Positions 8,711-19,329 of a stretch of 64,000 nt of DNA are shown here, in pieces; positions within the stretch are counted from its first letter, which is position 1; each line of letters opens with the position of its first letter. The notes under the pieces were generated by a model. It was not told where the DNA came from. It did not search any database and saw only the letters and a program-made list of their open reading frames with translations. Made by a program: the position numbers and the translations under genes. Origin of the DNA: Nitrosomonas cryotolerans ATCC 49181 (GTDB lineage: Bacteria > Pseudomonadota > Gammaproteobacteria > Burkholderiales > Nitrosomonadaceae); NCBI RefSeq assembly GCF_900143275.1, contig NZ_FSRO01000001.1, forward strand, positions 1,302,001-1,366,000, given 5' to 3'.

Positions 8711-10417
8711 ATGAGTGTGGAGGAATTAACCGGCGCTGAGATTACCATCCGTTGCTTGCAGGAAGAAGGAGTGGACTGTATTTTTGGCTATCCTGGGGGA
8801 GCAGTACTTTTTCTTTATGATGAGTTATTCAAGCAGAATAAGGTCAGGCATATTCTGGTGCGGCATGAGCAGGCTGCGGTTCATGCGGCGGATGGTTATG
8901 CCCGCTCCAGTCATAAGGTAGGCGTGGCGCTGGTTACATCGGGTCCGGGTGTGACTAACGCGGTCACGGGTATTGCCACGGCATATATGGATTCGATTCC
9001 AATGGTCATCATCAGCGGGCAGGTGCCGACGAGCGCGATTGGCCTGGATGCGTTTCAGGAAGTGGATACAGTCGGCATTACACGCCCCTGCGTCAAACAC
9101 AACTTTCTGGTGAAGGATATCGCAGAGCTGGCGTCGACGATTAAAAAGGCATTCTATATCGCATCGACGGGTCGACCCGGCCCGGTATTGGTGGATATTC
9201 CTAAGGACATCACCCAGCAAACAACCCCGTTCGTTTATCCGACGAGTGTTTCCATGCGTTCTTATGATCCGGTTGTTAAGGGGGATAGCGGGCAGGTCAA
9301 GAAAGCGCTGGAATTGCTGTTAAGTGCGAAGCGGCCCGTGTTTTATACGGGGGGTGGCGTGATACTGAGTAACGCAGCGCCACAACTCACTGCCCTGGTT
9401 CGGATGCTGGATTTTCCTTGTACCAACACGCTGATGGGGTTGGGCGGGTATCCTGCGACCGACCGACAGTTTGTGGGTATGTTGGGTATGCACGGGACCT
9501 ATGAAGCCAATATGGCCATGCAATATTGCGATGTGTTGGTGGCTGTGGGCGCTCGTTTTGATGATCGTGTTATCGGTAATCCCAAGCATTTTAGTAACGA
9601 AAATAGAAAAATTATTCATATTGATATTGATCCATCCTCCATTTCCAAGCGGGTTAAGGTGGATGTCCCTATCGTCGGTGATGTTGCGGATGTGCTGGGG
9701 GAGCTCACCAAGCTATTAAAAGCCAGTAGAAATAAACCCGATCAGTCGGCATTGAAAGACTGGTGGAAACAGATTGATACGTGGCGTGCACGGGATTGTC
9801 TGAAATATGACCGGGATAGCGACATTATTAAGCCGCAGCTGGTTGTTGAGACACTCTATGCGGTCACCAAAGGGAATGCACTGGTTACCTCGGATGTTGG
9901 ACAGCACCAAATGTGGGCGGCCCAGTTTTACAAATTTGATAAACCCCGCCGCTGGATCAATTCAGGTGGCTTGGGAACAATGGGTTTTGGGATGCCTGCC
10001 GCAATGGGTGTGCAGCTGGCTAACCCAAAAGATAAGGTGGCTTGTGTCACGGGCGAAGCGAGTATTCAAATGTGCATACAAGAGTTGTCAACGTGCAAGC
10101 AATATAAATTGCCATTGAAAATAATCAATTTAAATAATCGTTATATGGGAATGGTGAGACAATGGCAGGAATTTTTTCACGGCAATCGTTATGCGGAATC
10201 TTATATGAATGCGTTGCCGGATTTTGTTAAACTGGCCGAAAGTTATGGTCATGTTGGAATGAAGATCGAAAAGCCAGGTGATGTTGAAGGTGCGTTGAAA
10301 GAGGCATTCAAACTTAAAAATCAATTGGTATTCATGGACTTCATTACTGATCAGACGGAAAATGTTTTTCCGATGGTGCCTGGTGGTAAAGGGCTCTCCG
10401 AAATGATTCTGGTGTAA
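8711..10417 (+). CDS. ilvI: Acetolactate synthase (acetohydroxyacid synthase), large catalytic subunit
   Basis: The thiamine-diphosphate enzyme for the first shared step of valine, leucine and isoleucine synthesis. It condenses two pyruvates, or pyruvate with 2-oxobutyrate. The 568 residues include GYPGGAVLFLYDEL, HEQAAVHAADGYARSS with the cofactor-activating Glu at about 53, and the C-terminal stretch NNRYMGMVRQWQEFFHGNRY. The cofactor-binding motif, usually GDGS, reads GEAS at residues 448-451, although the rest of the motif (IQMCIQELSTC) is ordinary. The small subunit ilvH follows after 5 bases, so the two are translationally close and form the holoenzyme. ilvI is preferred to ilvB because of the ilvI-ilvH-ilvC order. 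Confidence 0.95.
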   Translation: MSVEELTGAEITIRCLQEEGVDCIFGYPGGAVLFLYDELFKQNKVRHILVRHEQAAVHAADGYARSSHKVGVALVTSGPGVTNAVTGIATAYMDSIPMVIISGQVPTSAIGLDAFQEVDTVGITRPCVKHNFLVKDIAELASTIKKAFYIASTGRPGPVLVDIPKDITQQTTPFVYPTSVSMRSYDPVVKGDSGQVKKALELLLSAKRPVFYTGGGVILSNAAPQLTALVRMLDFPCTNTLMGLGGYPATDRQFVGMLGMHGTYEANMAMQYCDVLVAVGARFDDRVIGNPKHFSNENRKIIHIDIDPSSISKRVKVDVPIVGDVADVLGELTKLLKASRNKPDQSALKDWWKQIDTWRARDCLKYDRDSDIIKPQLVVETLYAVTKGNALVTSDVGQHQMWAAQFYKFDKPRRWINSGGLGTMGFGMPAAMGVQLANPKDKVACVTGEASIQMCIQELSTCKQYKLPLKIINLNNRYMGMVRQWQEFFHGNRYAESYMNALPDFVKLAESYGHVGMKIEKPGDVEGALKEAFKLKNQLVFMDFITDQTENVFPMVPGGKGLSEMILV

Positions 10418-10422
10418 GAGAA

Positions 10423-10914
10423 ATGCGACATATTATTTCCCTGTTAATGGAAAATGAGGCGGGTGCTTTATCTCGTGTGGCGGGTTTATTTTCGGCGCGT
10501 GGTTATAACATTGAGTCACTTTCAGTGGCGCCCACAGAAGACCCAACTTTGTCACGTATGACGTTAGTGACCGTGGGTTCAGATGACGTCCTGGAACAGG
10601 TGACCAAACAGCTCAATAAGCTGATTGAGGTGGTTAAAGTTCTTGATCTGAGCGATGGCAATCATATCGAGCGTGAACTCATGCTGGTAAAGGTGCGGGC
10701 TATTGGTGCGGATCGAGATGAAATAAAACGTTTGGCTGATATTTTTCGTGGCTGTATTATTGATGTGAGCGATAAATGCTATACGATCGAATTAACCGGT
10801 ACCAGTGCAAAGCTGGATGCGTTTCTTGCGGCAATTGAACAAGGTACGGTGCTGGAGACAGTCCGTACCGGTGCTTCCGGAATAGGTCGTGGCGAGCGGA
10901 TATTGAAGGCATAG
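10423..10914 (+). CDS. ilvH: Acetolactate synthase small regulatory subunit
   Basis: A 163-residue regulatory subunit that activates IlvI and gives valine feedback inhibition. The N-terminal ACT domain is clear: MRHIISLLMENEAGALSRVA then GYNIESLSVAPTEDPTLSRM. The C-terminal half ends GASGIGRGERILKA, as in other proteobacterial IlvH. It begins 5 bases after the ilvI stop. A 124-base gap separates it from ilvC, in which I see no clear terminator. Confidence 0.96.
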   Translation: MRHIISLLMENEAGALSRVAGLFSARGYNIESLSVAPTEDPTLSRMTLVTVGSDDVLEQVTKQLNKLIEVVKVLDLSDGNHIERELMLVKVRAIGADRDEIKRLADIFRGCIIDVSDKCYTIELTGTSAKLDAFLAAIEQGTVLETVRTGASGIGRGERILKA

Positions 10915-11020
10915 TTTGTTGGATAAATTCAATGTGTAAGGTCAGAAACGGGGGGGTGATGTACCTCCATAAAATCCTTCTCTAGGTATCATTCACTTGT
11001 TCCTGTCCAAGATTATATAA

Positions 11021-12055
<1,035 letters not shown>

Positions 12056-12133
12056 TGAGACCGGAATATGTTTTGTAATACCCAGCGCCGAATCACTTTA
12101 CTACGATCCATTTTATTTTCTCAGAAATAACTT

Positions 12134-12781
12134 ATGTCTTCATATCCTCACCCTATTATTGCCCGTGAGGGCTGGCCTTTTATTGCGGCAGCGGTTATCG
12201 TAACGTTGTTAGTTCATATTTTTGCTGGCTGGCTATGGGCATTGCCGCTTTGGCTGATCACTTTTTTTATTCTGCAGTTTTTTCGTGACCCCGCGCGCGA
12301 TGTGCCGATGGCCCGTAATGCGGTCTTGTCACCTGCTGACGGCAGGATCGTCGCAGTAGAGAAGATACTGGATCCTTATCTTAATCGTGATGCAATCAAG
12401 GTTAGTGTGTTTATGAATGTATTTAATGTGCATTCTAATCGTAGCCCGGTTGATGGTGAGATCCAGAATAAATGGTATTTTCCAGGTAAATTTATTAATG
12501 CAGACTTACCTAAAGCTTCATTGGAAAATGAGCGAAATGCTTTATGGATAAAGGCAGATAGTGGCGCGGATGTGACTTGTGTGCAGATCGCCGGATTAAT
12601 TGCAAAGCGTATTATTTGTCATGCGAATCCAGGGGAGCACCTTGCGCGCGGCCAGCGTTTCGGCTTTATTCGCTTTGGTTCAAGGGTGGATGTCTATCTG
12701 CCATTAGAGACTAAGATTAATGTGAATATTGGCGATAAAGTTTACGCGACCTCGACGATATTAGCCGAGTTACGCGAGTAA
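12134..12781 (+). CDS. psd: Phosphatidylserine decarboxylase, short (archaeal-type) form
   Basis: Converts phosphatidylserine to phosphatidylethanolamine at the inner membrane. The 215-residue chain is the short proenzyme type and has two N-terminal hydrophobic stretches (about residues 15-45). The self-cleavage site that yields the pyruvoyl group is the Gly-Ser in [14 protein letters not shown] near residue 185. Other family landmarks are [12 protein letters not shown] and [18 protein letters not shown]. The next gene, pssA, makes its substrate. The pairing ilvC-psd-pssA-leuA is common in betaproteobacteria. Confidence 0.95.
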   Translation: MSSYPHPIIAREGWPFIAAAVIVTLLVHIFAGWLWALPLWLITFFILQFFRDPARDVPMARNAVLSPADGRIVAVEKILDPYLNRDAIKVSVFMNVFNVHSNRSPVDGEIQNKWYFPGKFINADLPKASLENERNALWIKADSGADVTCVQIAGLIAKRIICHANPGEHLARGQRFGFIRFGSRVDVYLPLETKINVNIGDKVYATSTILAELRE

Positions 12782-12847
12782 GGAAAAGCTGTTTTGCGCC
12801 TGCTTTACCTGGTTTAGAATTCGTTTAAAATATTGTTTTACAGAAAT

Positions 12848-12881
12848 GACCTGCCAGAAAAGGTTGCTTTTCTGACAGGTC
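12848..12881. other. Long hairpin between psd and pssA
   Basis: A 15-bp stem with one mismatch (GACCTGCCAGAAAAG / CTTTTCTGACAGGTC) and a GTTG loop. There is no T-run after it, so it may be an mRNA-processing or attenuating structure rather than a full terminator. Confidence 0.55.
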
Positions 12882-12944
12882 CCATTGATTGCTTGTTCAT
12901 ATCCATTTATCATTTGGTGGCGCTTATTTTTATTCAAATCAATA

Positions 12945-13718
12945 ATGCCTGACTCATACTCCACGCGTGTTGTGCTCAAATCCCGGCTACGGCGACGGGG
13001 TATTTATTTATTACCTAACTTGTTTACGACTGCGGCACTTTTTGCGGGATTCTACGCGATTGTGCAGGCAATGAATGGGCACTTTGAGCAGGCTGCAGTC
13101 GCTATTTTCATTGCGATGGTGTTGGATGGTCTGGATGGCCGAGTAGCCCGTCTTACGCATACGCAGAGCGAATTTGGCGCAGAATATGACAGTATGTCCG
13201 ATATGGTTTCATTCGGTGTTGCACCGGCGCTGATTGTATATGAATGGGCCTTAAAGGATATGGGTAACTGGGGCTGGATCGCCGCTTTTATTTATTGCGC
13301 CTGCGCTGCGTTAAGGTTGGCACGATTTAATACAAATATCGATATCATTGATAAACGTTTTTTTCAAGGATTACCGACGCCGGCTGCCGCTGCATTAATT
13401 GCCGGGCTGGTATGGGTTATGCTGGATTTTCAGGTAGAAGGTTCAGATATCAGGTGGTTAGTATGGTTAGCCACCCTATTTGCTGGCCTGACTATGGTCA
13501 GTAATTTGCCTTTTTATAGTGGTAAAGAGATCAATTTACGCAGAAGAGTGCCTTTTTTTACCGTGCTGCTGTTGGTGCTGTTCTTTTTTGTAGTCATCCC
13601 AAGCCACCCGCCTGTTGTTTTGTTTTGCTTGTTTGCAGTATATGCCTTGTCTGGCTATTTCATTAAGTTATGGCGATTTGTTAAAGCAAAAAAGAATAGT
13701 GAAATACCCACGCCTTGA
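12945..13718 (+). CDS. pssA: CDP-diacylglycerol-serine O-phosphatidyltransferase
   Basis: An integral-membrane CDP-alcohol phosphotransferase making phosphatidylserine from CDP-diacylglycerol and serine. The signature D-x2-DG-x2-AR-x8-G-x3-D-x3-D is complete at residues 61-86 (DGLDGRVAR ... GAEYDSMSD). Several membrane helices follow, including VLLLVLFFFVVIPSHPPVVL near the end. The start MPDSYSTRVV gives 257 residues and fits the family; an in-frame ATG 60 bases upstream would add a short hydrophobic stretch without support. It provides substrate for psd upstream. Confidence 0.94.
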   Translation: MPDSYSTRVVLKSRLRRRGIYLLPNLFTTAALFAGFYAIVQAMNGHFEQAAVAIFIAMVLDGLDGRVARLTHTQSEFGAEYDSMSDMVSFGVAPALIVYEWALKDMGNWGWIAAFIYCACAALRLARFNTNIDIIDKRFFQGLPTPAAAALIAGLVWVMLDFQVEGSDIRWLVWLATLFAGLTMVSNLPFYSGKEINLRRRVPFFTVLLLVLFFFVVIPSHPPVVLFCLFAVYALSGYFIKLWRFVKAKKNSEIPTP

Positions 13719-13945
13719 TTAATTGCTATTGCATAAAAAGAGAAAGTTATTTATATTCGTTCGTATAATGAGAATAAACGTACTAGCCTCCTTTCTTTTT
13801 TTACAAATTCCATTACGCTCAATGGGGTTTGTACTACTGCGCCTTGCGCGCTAATACTCCCACACATTCTTCTTTTTCTGTCCGATAAAATTCAAACTCT
13901 GAATTTTTATCCATTTCCAGTTTTCTTCCTAAAGCGGAGAGAGTA

Positions 13946-15478
13946 ATGCGAGATCATTTAATTATTTTTGATACCACCTTGCGCGATGGTGAACAAAGTC
14001 CTGGTGCATCCATGACTAAAGAGGAAAAGGTACATATTGCGCGGCAATTAGAGCGCATGGGTGTCGATGTTATTGAGGCGGGTTTTCCAGCTGCATCCAA
14101 TGGTGATTTTGATGCAGTAAAAGCCGTCGCTGATACAGTGAAACAGAGCGTCGTGTGTGGATTGGCGCGAGCAATTGAAACTGATATCAAGCGTACCGGT
14201 GAGGCATTGAGGGGCGCGGAATCAGCGCGGATACATACCTTTATTGCGACCTCGCCGATCCATATGAAAAAGAAATTAAGGATGTCTCCTGAACAGGTGG
14301 TTGAGCAGGCAGTCAAGGCTGTAAAGTGGGCACGGCAATTTACGGATAATATCGAGTTTTCGCCTGAAGATGCGGGTCGATCAGAGACTGATTTTCTTTG
14401 TTACATATTGGAAGCGGTGATTGATGCGGGGGCAACGACACTGAATATTCCGGATACGGTTGGCTATACCATGCCCGAACAATTCGGACAACTGATCCGC
14501 ACCTTGCGCGAGCGTATACCGAATTCTGATAAAGCCATATTTTCAGTTCATTGTCATAACGATCTGGGGCTGGCGGTGGCGAATTCCTTGACAGCGGTGA
14601 TGAATGGTGCACGACAGGTAGAATGTACGATCAATGGATTAGGAGAGCGTGCGGGGAATGCCTCACTTGAGGAAGTGGTGATGGCAGTGCGCACCCGCCA
14701 GGATTATTTTCCTTGTGATACCCGCATCGATACGACACATATTGTGCCAGCGAGTAAATTGGTTTCAGGTATTACGGGTTTTCCAGTACAGCCTAATAAA
14801 GCCATCGTCGGTGCCAATGCATTCGCACATGAGTCGGGTATTCACCAGGATGGCGTACTTAAGCATCGTGAAACGTATGAAATCATGCGGGCTGAAGATG
14901 TCGGCTGGGGAACAAATAAATTGTTATTGGGCAAGCATTCCGGGCGAAATGCGTTTCGTACACGTCTGATGGAGTTAGGTATTGAGCTGGAATCTGAAGA
15001 AACACTGAATAATACGTTTATGCGTTTCAAGGAATTAGCGGATAAGAAGCATGAAATTTTTGATGAGGATTTGCATGCTTTAATTTCAGATGAAGTGCTG
15101 GTGTTACAGGAGCGCTATAAGTTATTGTCGTTAACGGTTCATTGTGAAACAGGCGAAATTCCCTATGCGCGTATAATTATTGCGGAAGAAGGCGAAGAAC
15201 TACAGGCCGAGTCAGGCGGTAGCGGTCCTGTCGATGCAACACTCTGCGCGATTGAAAAAATACTGGCGAGTGGTGCTGAACTACAGTTGTTCTCAGTTAA
15301 CAATATCACCAGCGGTACGGATTCACAAGGTGAGGTAACCGTCAGGCTACAAAAATCAGGTCGTATTGTGAATGGGCATGGTGCCGATACGGATATTGTG
15401 GTAGCTTCTGCGAAAGCCTACCTCAGTGCATTAAATAAATTACATAGCAAGCTGGAAAAAGCACACCCGCAAGTTTAG
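13946..15478 (+). CDS. leuA: 2-isopropylmalate synthase
   Basis: Commits carbon to leucine by condensing acetyl-CoA with 2-oxoisovalerate, the product of the ilv pathway upstream. The 510 residues hold the HMGL-like TIM barrel with [17 protein letters not shown] at the N-terminus, the metal-binding [14 protein letters not shown] and [13 protein letters not shown], and a C-terminal LeuA regulatory domain (residues ~390-510) for leucine feedback. A GGAGAG ribosome site precedes the ATG. The 227-base leader from pssA has no obvious leucine-rich leader peptide or attenuator. Confidence 0.97.
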   Translation: MRDHLIIFDTTLRDGEQSPGASMTKEEKVHIARQLERMGVDVIEAGFPAASNGDFDAVKAVADTVKQSVVCGLARAIETDIKRTGEALRGAESARIHTFIATSPIHMKKKLRMSPEQVVEQAVKAVKWARQFTDNIEFSPEDAGRSETDFLCYILEAVIDAGATTLNIPDTVGYTMPEQFGQLIRTLRERIPNSDKAIFSVHCHNDLGLAVANSLTAVMNGARQVECTINGLGERAGNASLEEVVMAVRTRQDYFPCDTRIDTTHIVPASKLVSGITGFPVQPNKAIVGANAFAHESGIHQDGVLKHRETYEIMRAEDVGWGTNKLLLGKHSGRNAFRTRLMELGIELESEETLNNTFMRFKELADKKHEIFDEDLHALISDEVLVLQERYKLLSLTVHCETGEIPYARIIIAEEGEELQAESGGSGPVDATLCAIEKILASGAELQLFSVNNITSGTDSQGEVTVRLQKSGRIVNGHGADTDIVVASAKAYLSALNKLHSKLEKAHPQV

Positions 15479-15497
15479 TTCTAGATAGGCTGCTGGT

Positions 15498-15528
15498 ATG
15501 CAGGATTGCTTTATCAAGCATCCTGCAT
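15498..15528. terminator. Hairpin after leuA, possible terminator
   Basis: A near-perfect stem (ATGCAGGATTGCT / AGCATCCTGCAT, one bulged base) with loop TTATCA, 20 bases after the leuA stop. The following sequence has only a few Ts, so termination strength is uncertain. Confidence 0.5.
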
Positions 15529-15590
15529 TGCTTGCTGTGACGTGTGCATATGGATAATCCGAATGATAACAGTAGACGATTTACCACAAT

Positions 15591-16085
15591 ATGACGATAC
15601 GTAATTTTATCTCCTTATTTTGTTTATGCATGTTGCTGTCAATAGGTATCGACGCACAAGGATTTCAGCTTAAGGATGAGACCGGGAAAGTACACGCGCT
15701 GACTGATTATAAAGGTAAGTGGGTATTGATCAATTTCTGGGCAACTTGGTGCCCCCCTTGCCTGGAAGAAATTCCTGATTTGATTGCACTCTATGAAAGC
15801 CGTGAAGATATCATGATCATTGGTGTTGCAATGGATTACGCCAATCCAGAAGTCGTGATGGATTTTGTTGATTCGTTAGCTATTCCGTATCCGACAGTTC
15901 TGGGTAGCAGAGAAATAGCTTCTCAAATTGATGATATTACAATGTTGCCAACTACTTATTTGTTTGATCCTGCTGGCCAGCCGGCAGCGCGTAAGCTTGG
16001 ATTAATATCACGAGAAGATATCGAGGAATTTATAAAGCTGGAATCAGTGGACAGCTTAAAGAATGATATGTCCATGAAGCCATAG
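15591..16085 (+). CDS. TlpA-like periplasmic thioredoxin-family protein
   Basis: A 164-residue protein with a hydrophobic N-terminal signal (ISLFCLCMLLSIGIDAQG) and an AhpC-TSA/thioredoxin fold. The redox site is CPPC at residues 54-57 in WATWCPPCLEE, typical of TlpA/ResA proteins that reduce apocytochrome c or other exported thiols. The cis-proline loop is seen as MLPTTYLFD. Such reductants would be useful in a cytochrome-rich ammonia oxidiser, but the partner is unknown. It lies alone after leuA and converges with the lytic transglycosylase gene. Confidence 0.88.
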   Translation: MTIRNFISLFCLCMLLSIGIDAQGFQLKDETGKVHALTDYKGKWVLINFWATWCPPCLEEIPDLIALYESREDIMIIGVAMDYANPEVVMDFVDSLAIPYPTVLGSREIASQIDDITMLPTTYLFDPAGQPAARKLGLISREDIEEFIKLESVDSLKNDMSMKP

Positions 16086-16135
16086 GGATTTATATCTGTT
16101 GATTTTTTATTCCGGGTACCTGAATGGCTCTGTTG

Positions 16136-16753
16136 TTAATAGTCGTTTACTGAGTCGGGTTCTGTTGCAGCATGATACGTCCATGTGTCGCGCCATGCAT
16201 TGAATACCTGTTGTGGATACGTGGCTTGCCCCAGACTGCCATTATAGCGGCCAAGCGCACGAAAATAATCGCCTTTTTCAATGTCAAGATAATGCCGCAG
16301 GATAGTGCAGCCGTAACGCAGATTGACGCGCAGATGAAAGAGATTGTGTTCGTTGCTGCCGATGGTTTCTATCCAGAAAGGCATGACCTGCATATAGCCG
16401 TGTGCCCCCGCTTCCGAGACAGCATATTTTTTGAAACCACTTTCAACCTGGATCACACTGAGTACCAGCTGTGGATCGAGCCCCGCGCGTGTCGCTTCAT
16501 AGTGTACTGTGCTCAGGAAATCATTCCGTTCCTGTGGATCGGATATGATGGTCTTTAGTTGGCTGCTCATGGTGATAAGCCATTGTTTATTCTCAGCCTT
16601 AACTATGAATTCCCGAGCTGGAATTGCCTGGTCACTGACTGCTTTTTGCATGACGGTACGTGTGCTGGCAGCAAGCGGCTCATACCGCTGGTCACCAGCT
16701 TGAACAGAAAAAGGAAGCAAAAGTGATAGGGCGATTCCGGTTAATCTGGACAT
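16136..16753 (-). CDS. Lytic transglycosylase (SLT domain), exported
   Basis: A 205-residue protein that probably cleaves peptidoglycan glycan strands. It starts with a signal peptide ([17 protein letters not shown]). The SLT fold follows, with catalytic Glu104 in [20 protein letters not shown], the family motif [10 protein letters not shown] and a GYMQVMPFW segment. The start overlaps the end of proS by 13 bases, so the two are co-transcribed. The proS-SLT pair, with rppH divergent, is commonly found in betaproteobacteria. Confidence 0.9.
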   Translation of the reverse strand: MSRLTGIALSLLLPFSVQAGDQRYEPLAASTRTVMQKAVSDQAIPAREFIVKAENKQWLITMSSQLKTIISDPQERNDFLSTVHYEATRAGLDPQLVLSVIQVESGFKKYAVSEAGAHGYMQVMPFWIETIGSNEHNLFHLRVNLRYGCTILRHYLDIEKGDYFRALGRYNGSLGQATYPQQVFNAWRDTWTYHAATEPDSVNDY

Positions 16754-18450
16754 ATTTTAGATGTAATGAAAGAAAATATATTTTCTAACGGAATCGACTG
16801 GGATGCTTTATCGCGTCGGCCCTGATACTCAATAGTCGCTTCTTTTAAACCACGCTCACCAATGACAATGCGATGTGAAATACCAACCAGTTCCATATCA
16901 GCAAACATGACACCGGGGCGTCCGTCACGGTCATCCAGCAGAACTTCAATTCCGGCTGCCAGGAATTCTTTATAGAGCCTTTCTGCTTCAGTTTTTACCT
17001 GAATATTTTTTTTCATGCCGATAGGTATAATGACCAATTGAAATGGCGCAATTGCCTGTGGAAAAATGATACCGCGTTCATCATGATTCTGCTCGATAGC
17101 TGCGGCTACGATACGTGATATGCCGATACCATAACAACCCATTTCCATTGCATGTGTTTGACCGGATTCAGCCAGATAATTTGCTTTCATGGTGCCGGAA
17201 TATTTAGTCCGCAATTTAAAAATATGACCTACTTCAATGCCTCGGCAGATCTTTAATTGACCTTTTTCATCTGGTGAGGGGTCACCTGAAACGACATTGC
17301 GAATATCAAAAACATGATCAGGTATAGGAATGTCACGGTCAAAGTTAACATGAGTGTAGTGAAAACCTGCTTCATTTGCGCCACACACAAAATCACTCAT
17401 TTCCATTACGGCATTATCGGCAACAACGCAGATCTCCGAGTTAACCGGTCCGATGTATCCGGGACGTGAACCGATCTCTTCGAGAATCGCTTCTTCACTT
17501 GCCAATTGAAAATCAGTCAGGAAAGGAATTTTTCTTACCTTTAACTCATTCAGTTGATGATCCCCTCGCAACAATAACAGGAACATTTTGTTATTTGCTG
17601 TTACGGCGAGTGTTTTAACCATCCGATGCAGAGGCATATTCAGGAAATGGGCGACTTCCGGACAGGTTTTTTTATTTGGTGTCGCAATTTTTAGTATTTT
17701 TTCGCCCGGGGCGCTGCGCATTTTGATGCATGGCCGTGTTTCAGCTAATTCAATATTAGCGGCATAGTTAGACTCAGGACAAAATGCAATGACATCTTCA
17801 CCGGAGTCGGCCAATACATGAAATTCGTGTGAACCACTACCGCCTATTGCGCCCGTATCGGCGGTCACCGCACGAAAATCGAGCCCAAGGCGAGTAAAAA
17901 TACGATGATAGGTATCGTACATTTGTTGATAACTTTGCTCCAGACTGGATTCACTGGTGTGAAAAGAATAAGCATCCTTCATTATAAATTCACGTGCACG
18001 CATGACGCCAAAGCGTGGGCGGATCTCATCACGGAATTTAGTTTGAATCTGATAAAAGTTAACCGGCAGTTGACGATAGCTCTTGATGGTCTGCCGTGCA
18101 ATATCCGTAATGATTTCTTCGTGAGTGGGACCAAAACAGAAATCATGTTTGTGTCTATCTTTTATTTTTAGCATCTGGGGGCCAAATACTTCCCATCTTC
18201 CTGTTTCCTGCCAGAGTTCTGCCGGTTGTATTGCCGGCATAAGCATTTCTATCGCACCACTTTTATTCATTTCTTCGCGAACGATATTCTCGATTTTACG
18301 TAGTATTCTTAAACCTAATGGCATCCAGGTATAAAGTCCGCTACCCAGGCGTCTGATTAATCCTGCACGCAGCATCAGTTTATGACTGATTAATTCAGCC
18401 TCAGTTGGAGCTTCCTTTAGTGTGGAAATAAAAAATTGCGAGACGCGCAT
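16741..18450 (-). CDS. proS: Prolyl-tRNA synthetase
   Basis: Class II aminoacyl-tRNA synthetase charging tRNA-Pro. It is the bacterial long type with an editing domain inserted between motifs 2 and 3. [20 protein letters not shown] matches the family N-terminus, so I chose this ATG; an in-frame ATG 12 bases upstream is also possible. Motif 2 is seen in [21 protein letters not shown] and motif 3 in [18 protein letters not shown]. The insertion domain spans roughly residues 225-400, and the anticodon-binding domain lies after ~470. A tRNA-Pro(TGG) gene is elsewhere in this window. Confidence 0.96.
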   Translation of the reverse strand: MRVSQFFISTLKEAPTEAELISHKLMLRAGLIRRLGSGLYTWMPLGLRILRKIENIVREEMNKSGAIEMLMPAIQPAELWQETGRWEVFGPQMLKIKDRHKHDFCFGPTHEEIITDIARQTIKSYRQLPVNFYQIQTKFRDEIRPRFGVMRAREFIMKDAYSFHTSESSLEQSYQQMYDTYHRIFTRLGLDFRAVTADTGAIGGSGSHEFHVLADSGEDVIAFCPESNYAANIELAETRPCIKMRSAPGEKILKIATPNKKTCPEVAHFLNMPLHRMVKTLAVTANNKMFLLLLRGDHQLNELKVRKIPFLTDFQLASEEAILEEIGSRPGYIGPVNSEICVVADNAVMEMSDFVCGANEAGFHYTHVNFDRDIPIPDHVFDIRNVVSGDPSPDEKGQLKICRGIEVGHIFKLRTKYSGTMKANYLAESGQTHAMEMGCYGIGISRIVAAAIEQNHDERGIIFPQAIAPFQLVIIPIGMKKNIQVKTEAERLYKEFLAAGIEVLLDDRDGRPGVMFADMELVGISHRIVIGERGLKEATIEYQGRRDKASQSIPLENIFSFITSKICPD

Positions 18451-18679
18451 GTTTGATTCCATTATGATGATATTAAAGGGGAGGCAATTCTACCTTGAAA
18501 CACTAAGCTAAGTGTGGTTTAGTCTAATTACCATAGATATTGAGAATATATCAAATATGAGAAGCTAAAAAGACTAACCAATATAGGATAAGAATGGGTT
18601 TTTGTTTTTTGGGTGCTTTCAATCTGAAGCAAAATATGAAAAAATCCACACTATTTGACGGGTCAAACGGGTGAATCAC

Positions 18680-19234
18680 ATGATTGACCGTAATGGATAT
18701 CGCCCTAATGTCGGTATTATTCTGCTGAATTCAGGGAATGAGGTTTTTTGGGGTAAACGTATAAGACAGAACTCCTGGCAATTTCCCCAGGGTGGCATCA
18801 AATCGGGTGAGAGTCCGGAGCAGGCGATGTACAGAGAACTCACGGAGGAGGTCGGCTTGCATCCTAATCATGTCGAAATTGTGGGTCGCACGCGGGATTG
18901 GCTGCGTTATGAAGTGCCGGATCGCTGGATTAGACGTGAGTGGCGCGGAAACTACAAAGGACAGAAGCAGATTTGGTATTTGCTGCGTTTGTTGGGACGC
19001 GATAGTGATGTGTCGCTACGCAGAAGTGCTCATCCCGAATTTGATGCCTGGCGATGGAATCAATACTGGGTTGAGTTAGAATCAGTAGTTGAATTTAAAC
19101 GTGAGGTCTATCAGCAGGCGCTGACCGAGTTATCACGCTTACTCAAATTAAATCCGCGCCAGAAGCATGGGTGTCATGAGGATCATTCTGTCGCCAGAGA
19201 AATGATGGCCAAATCAGCAAAAGAAGGCGGATAA
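18680..19234 (+). CDS. rppH: RNA 5'-pyrophosphohydrolase (Nudix)
   Basis: Removes pyrophosphate from the 5' end of transcripts and so starts RNase E-dependent decay. The Nudix box is complete: [20 protein letters not shown] then [19 protein letters not shown] matches the RppH N-terminus, so I prefer the ATG at 18680 to the GTG nine bases earlier. The 184 residues include the conserved [13 protein letters not shown]. The gene is divergent from proS with a ~230-base promoter region between them. A tnpB-only element lies ~95 bases downstream. Confidence 0.94.
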   Translation: MIDRNGYRPNVGIILLNSGNEVFWGKRIRQNSWQFPQGGIKSGESPEQAMYRELTEEVGLHPNHVEIVGRTRDWLRYEVPDRWIRREWRGNYKGQKQIWYLLRLLGRDSDVSLRRSAHPEFDAWRWNQYWVELESVVEFKREVYQQALTELSRLLKLNPRQKHGCHEDHSVAREMMAKSAKEGG

Positions 19235-19329
19235 TTCCCCATATTCTAATCAGCGTATCTGATTTCTCTACGCCAATATCTTTACAGCCGATTTGATAGT
19301 TTTGCCGAGTGGATCGAATGACTATTTAT

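Noticed and set aside
13719-13945. Leader-peptide attenuator upstream of leuA
   Set aside because: No short frame with clustered leucine codons and no alternating hairpins with a T-run could be found in the leader.
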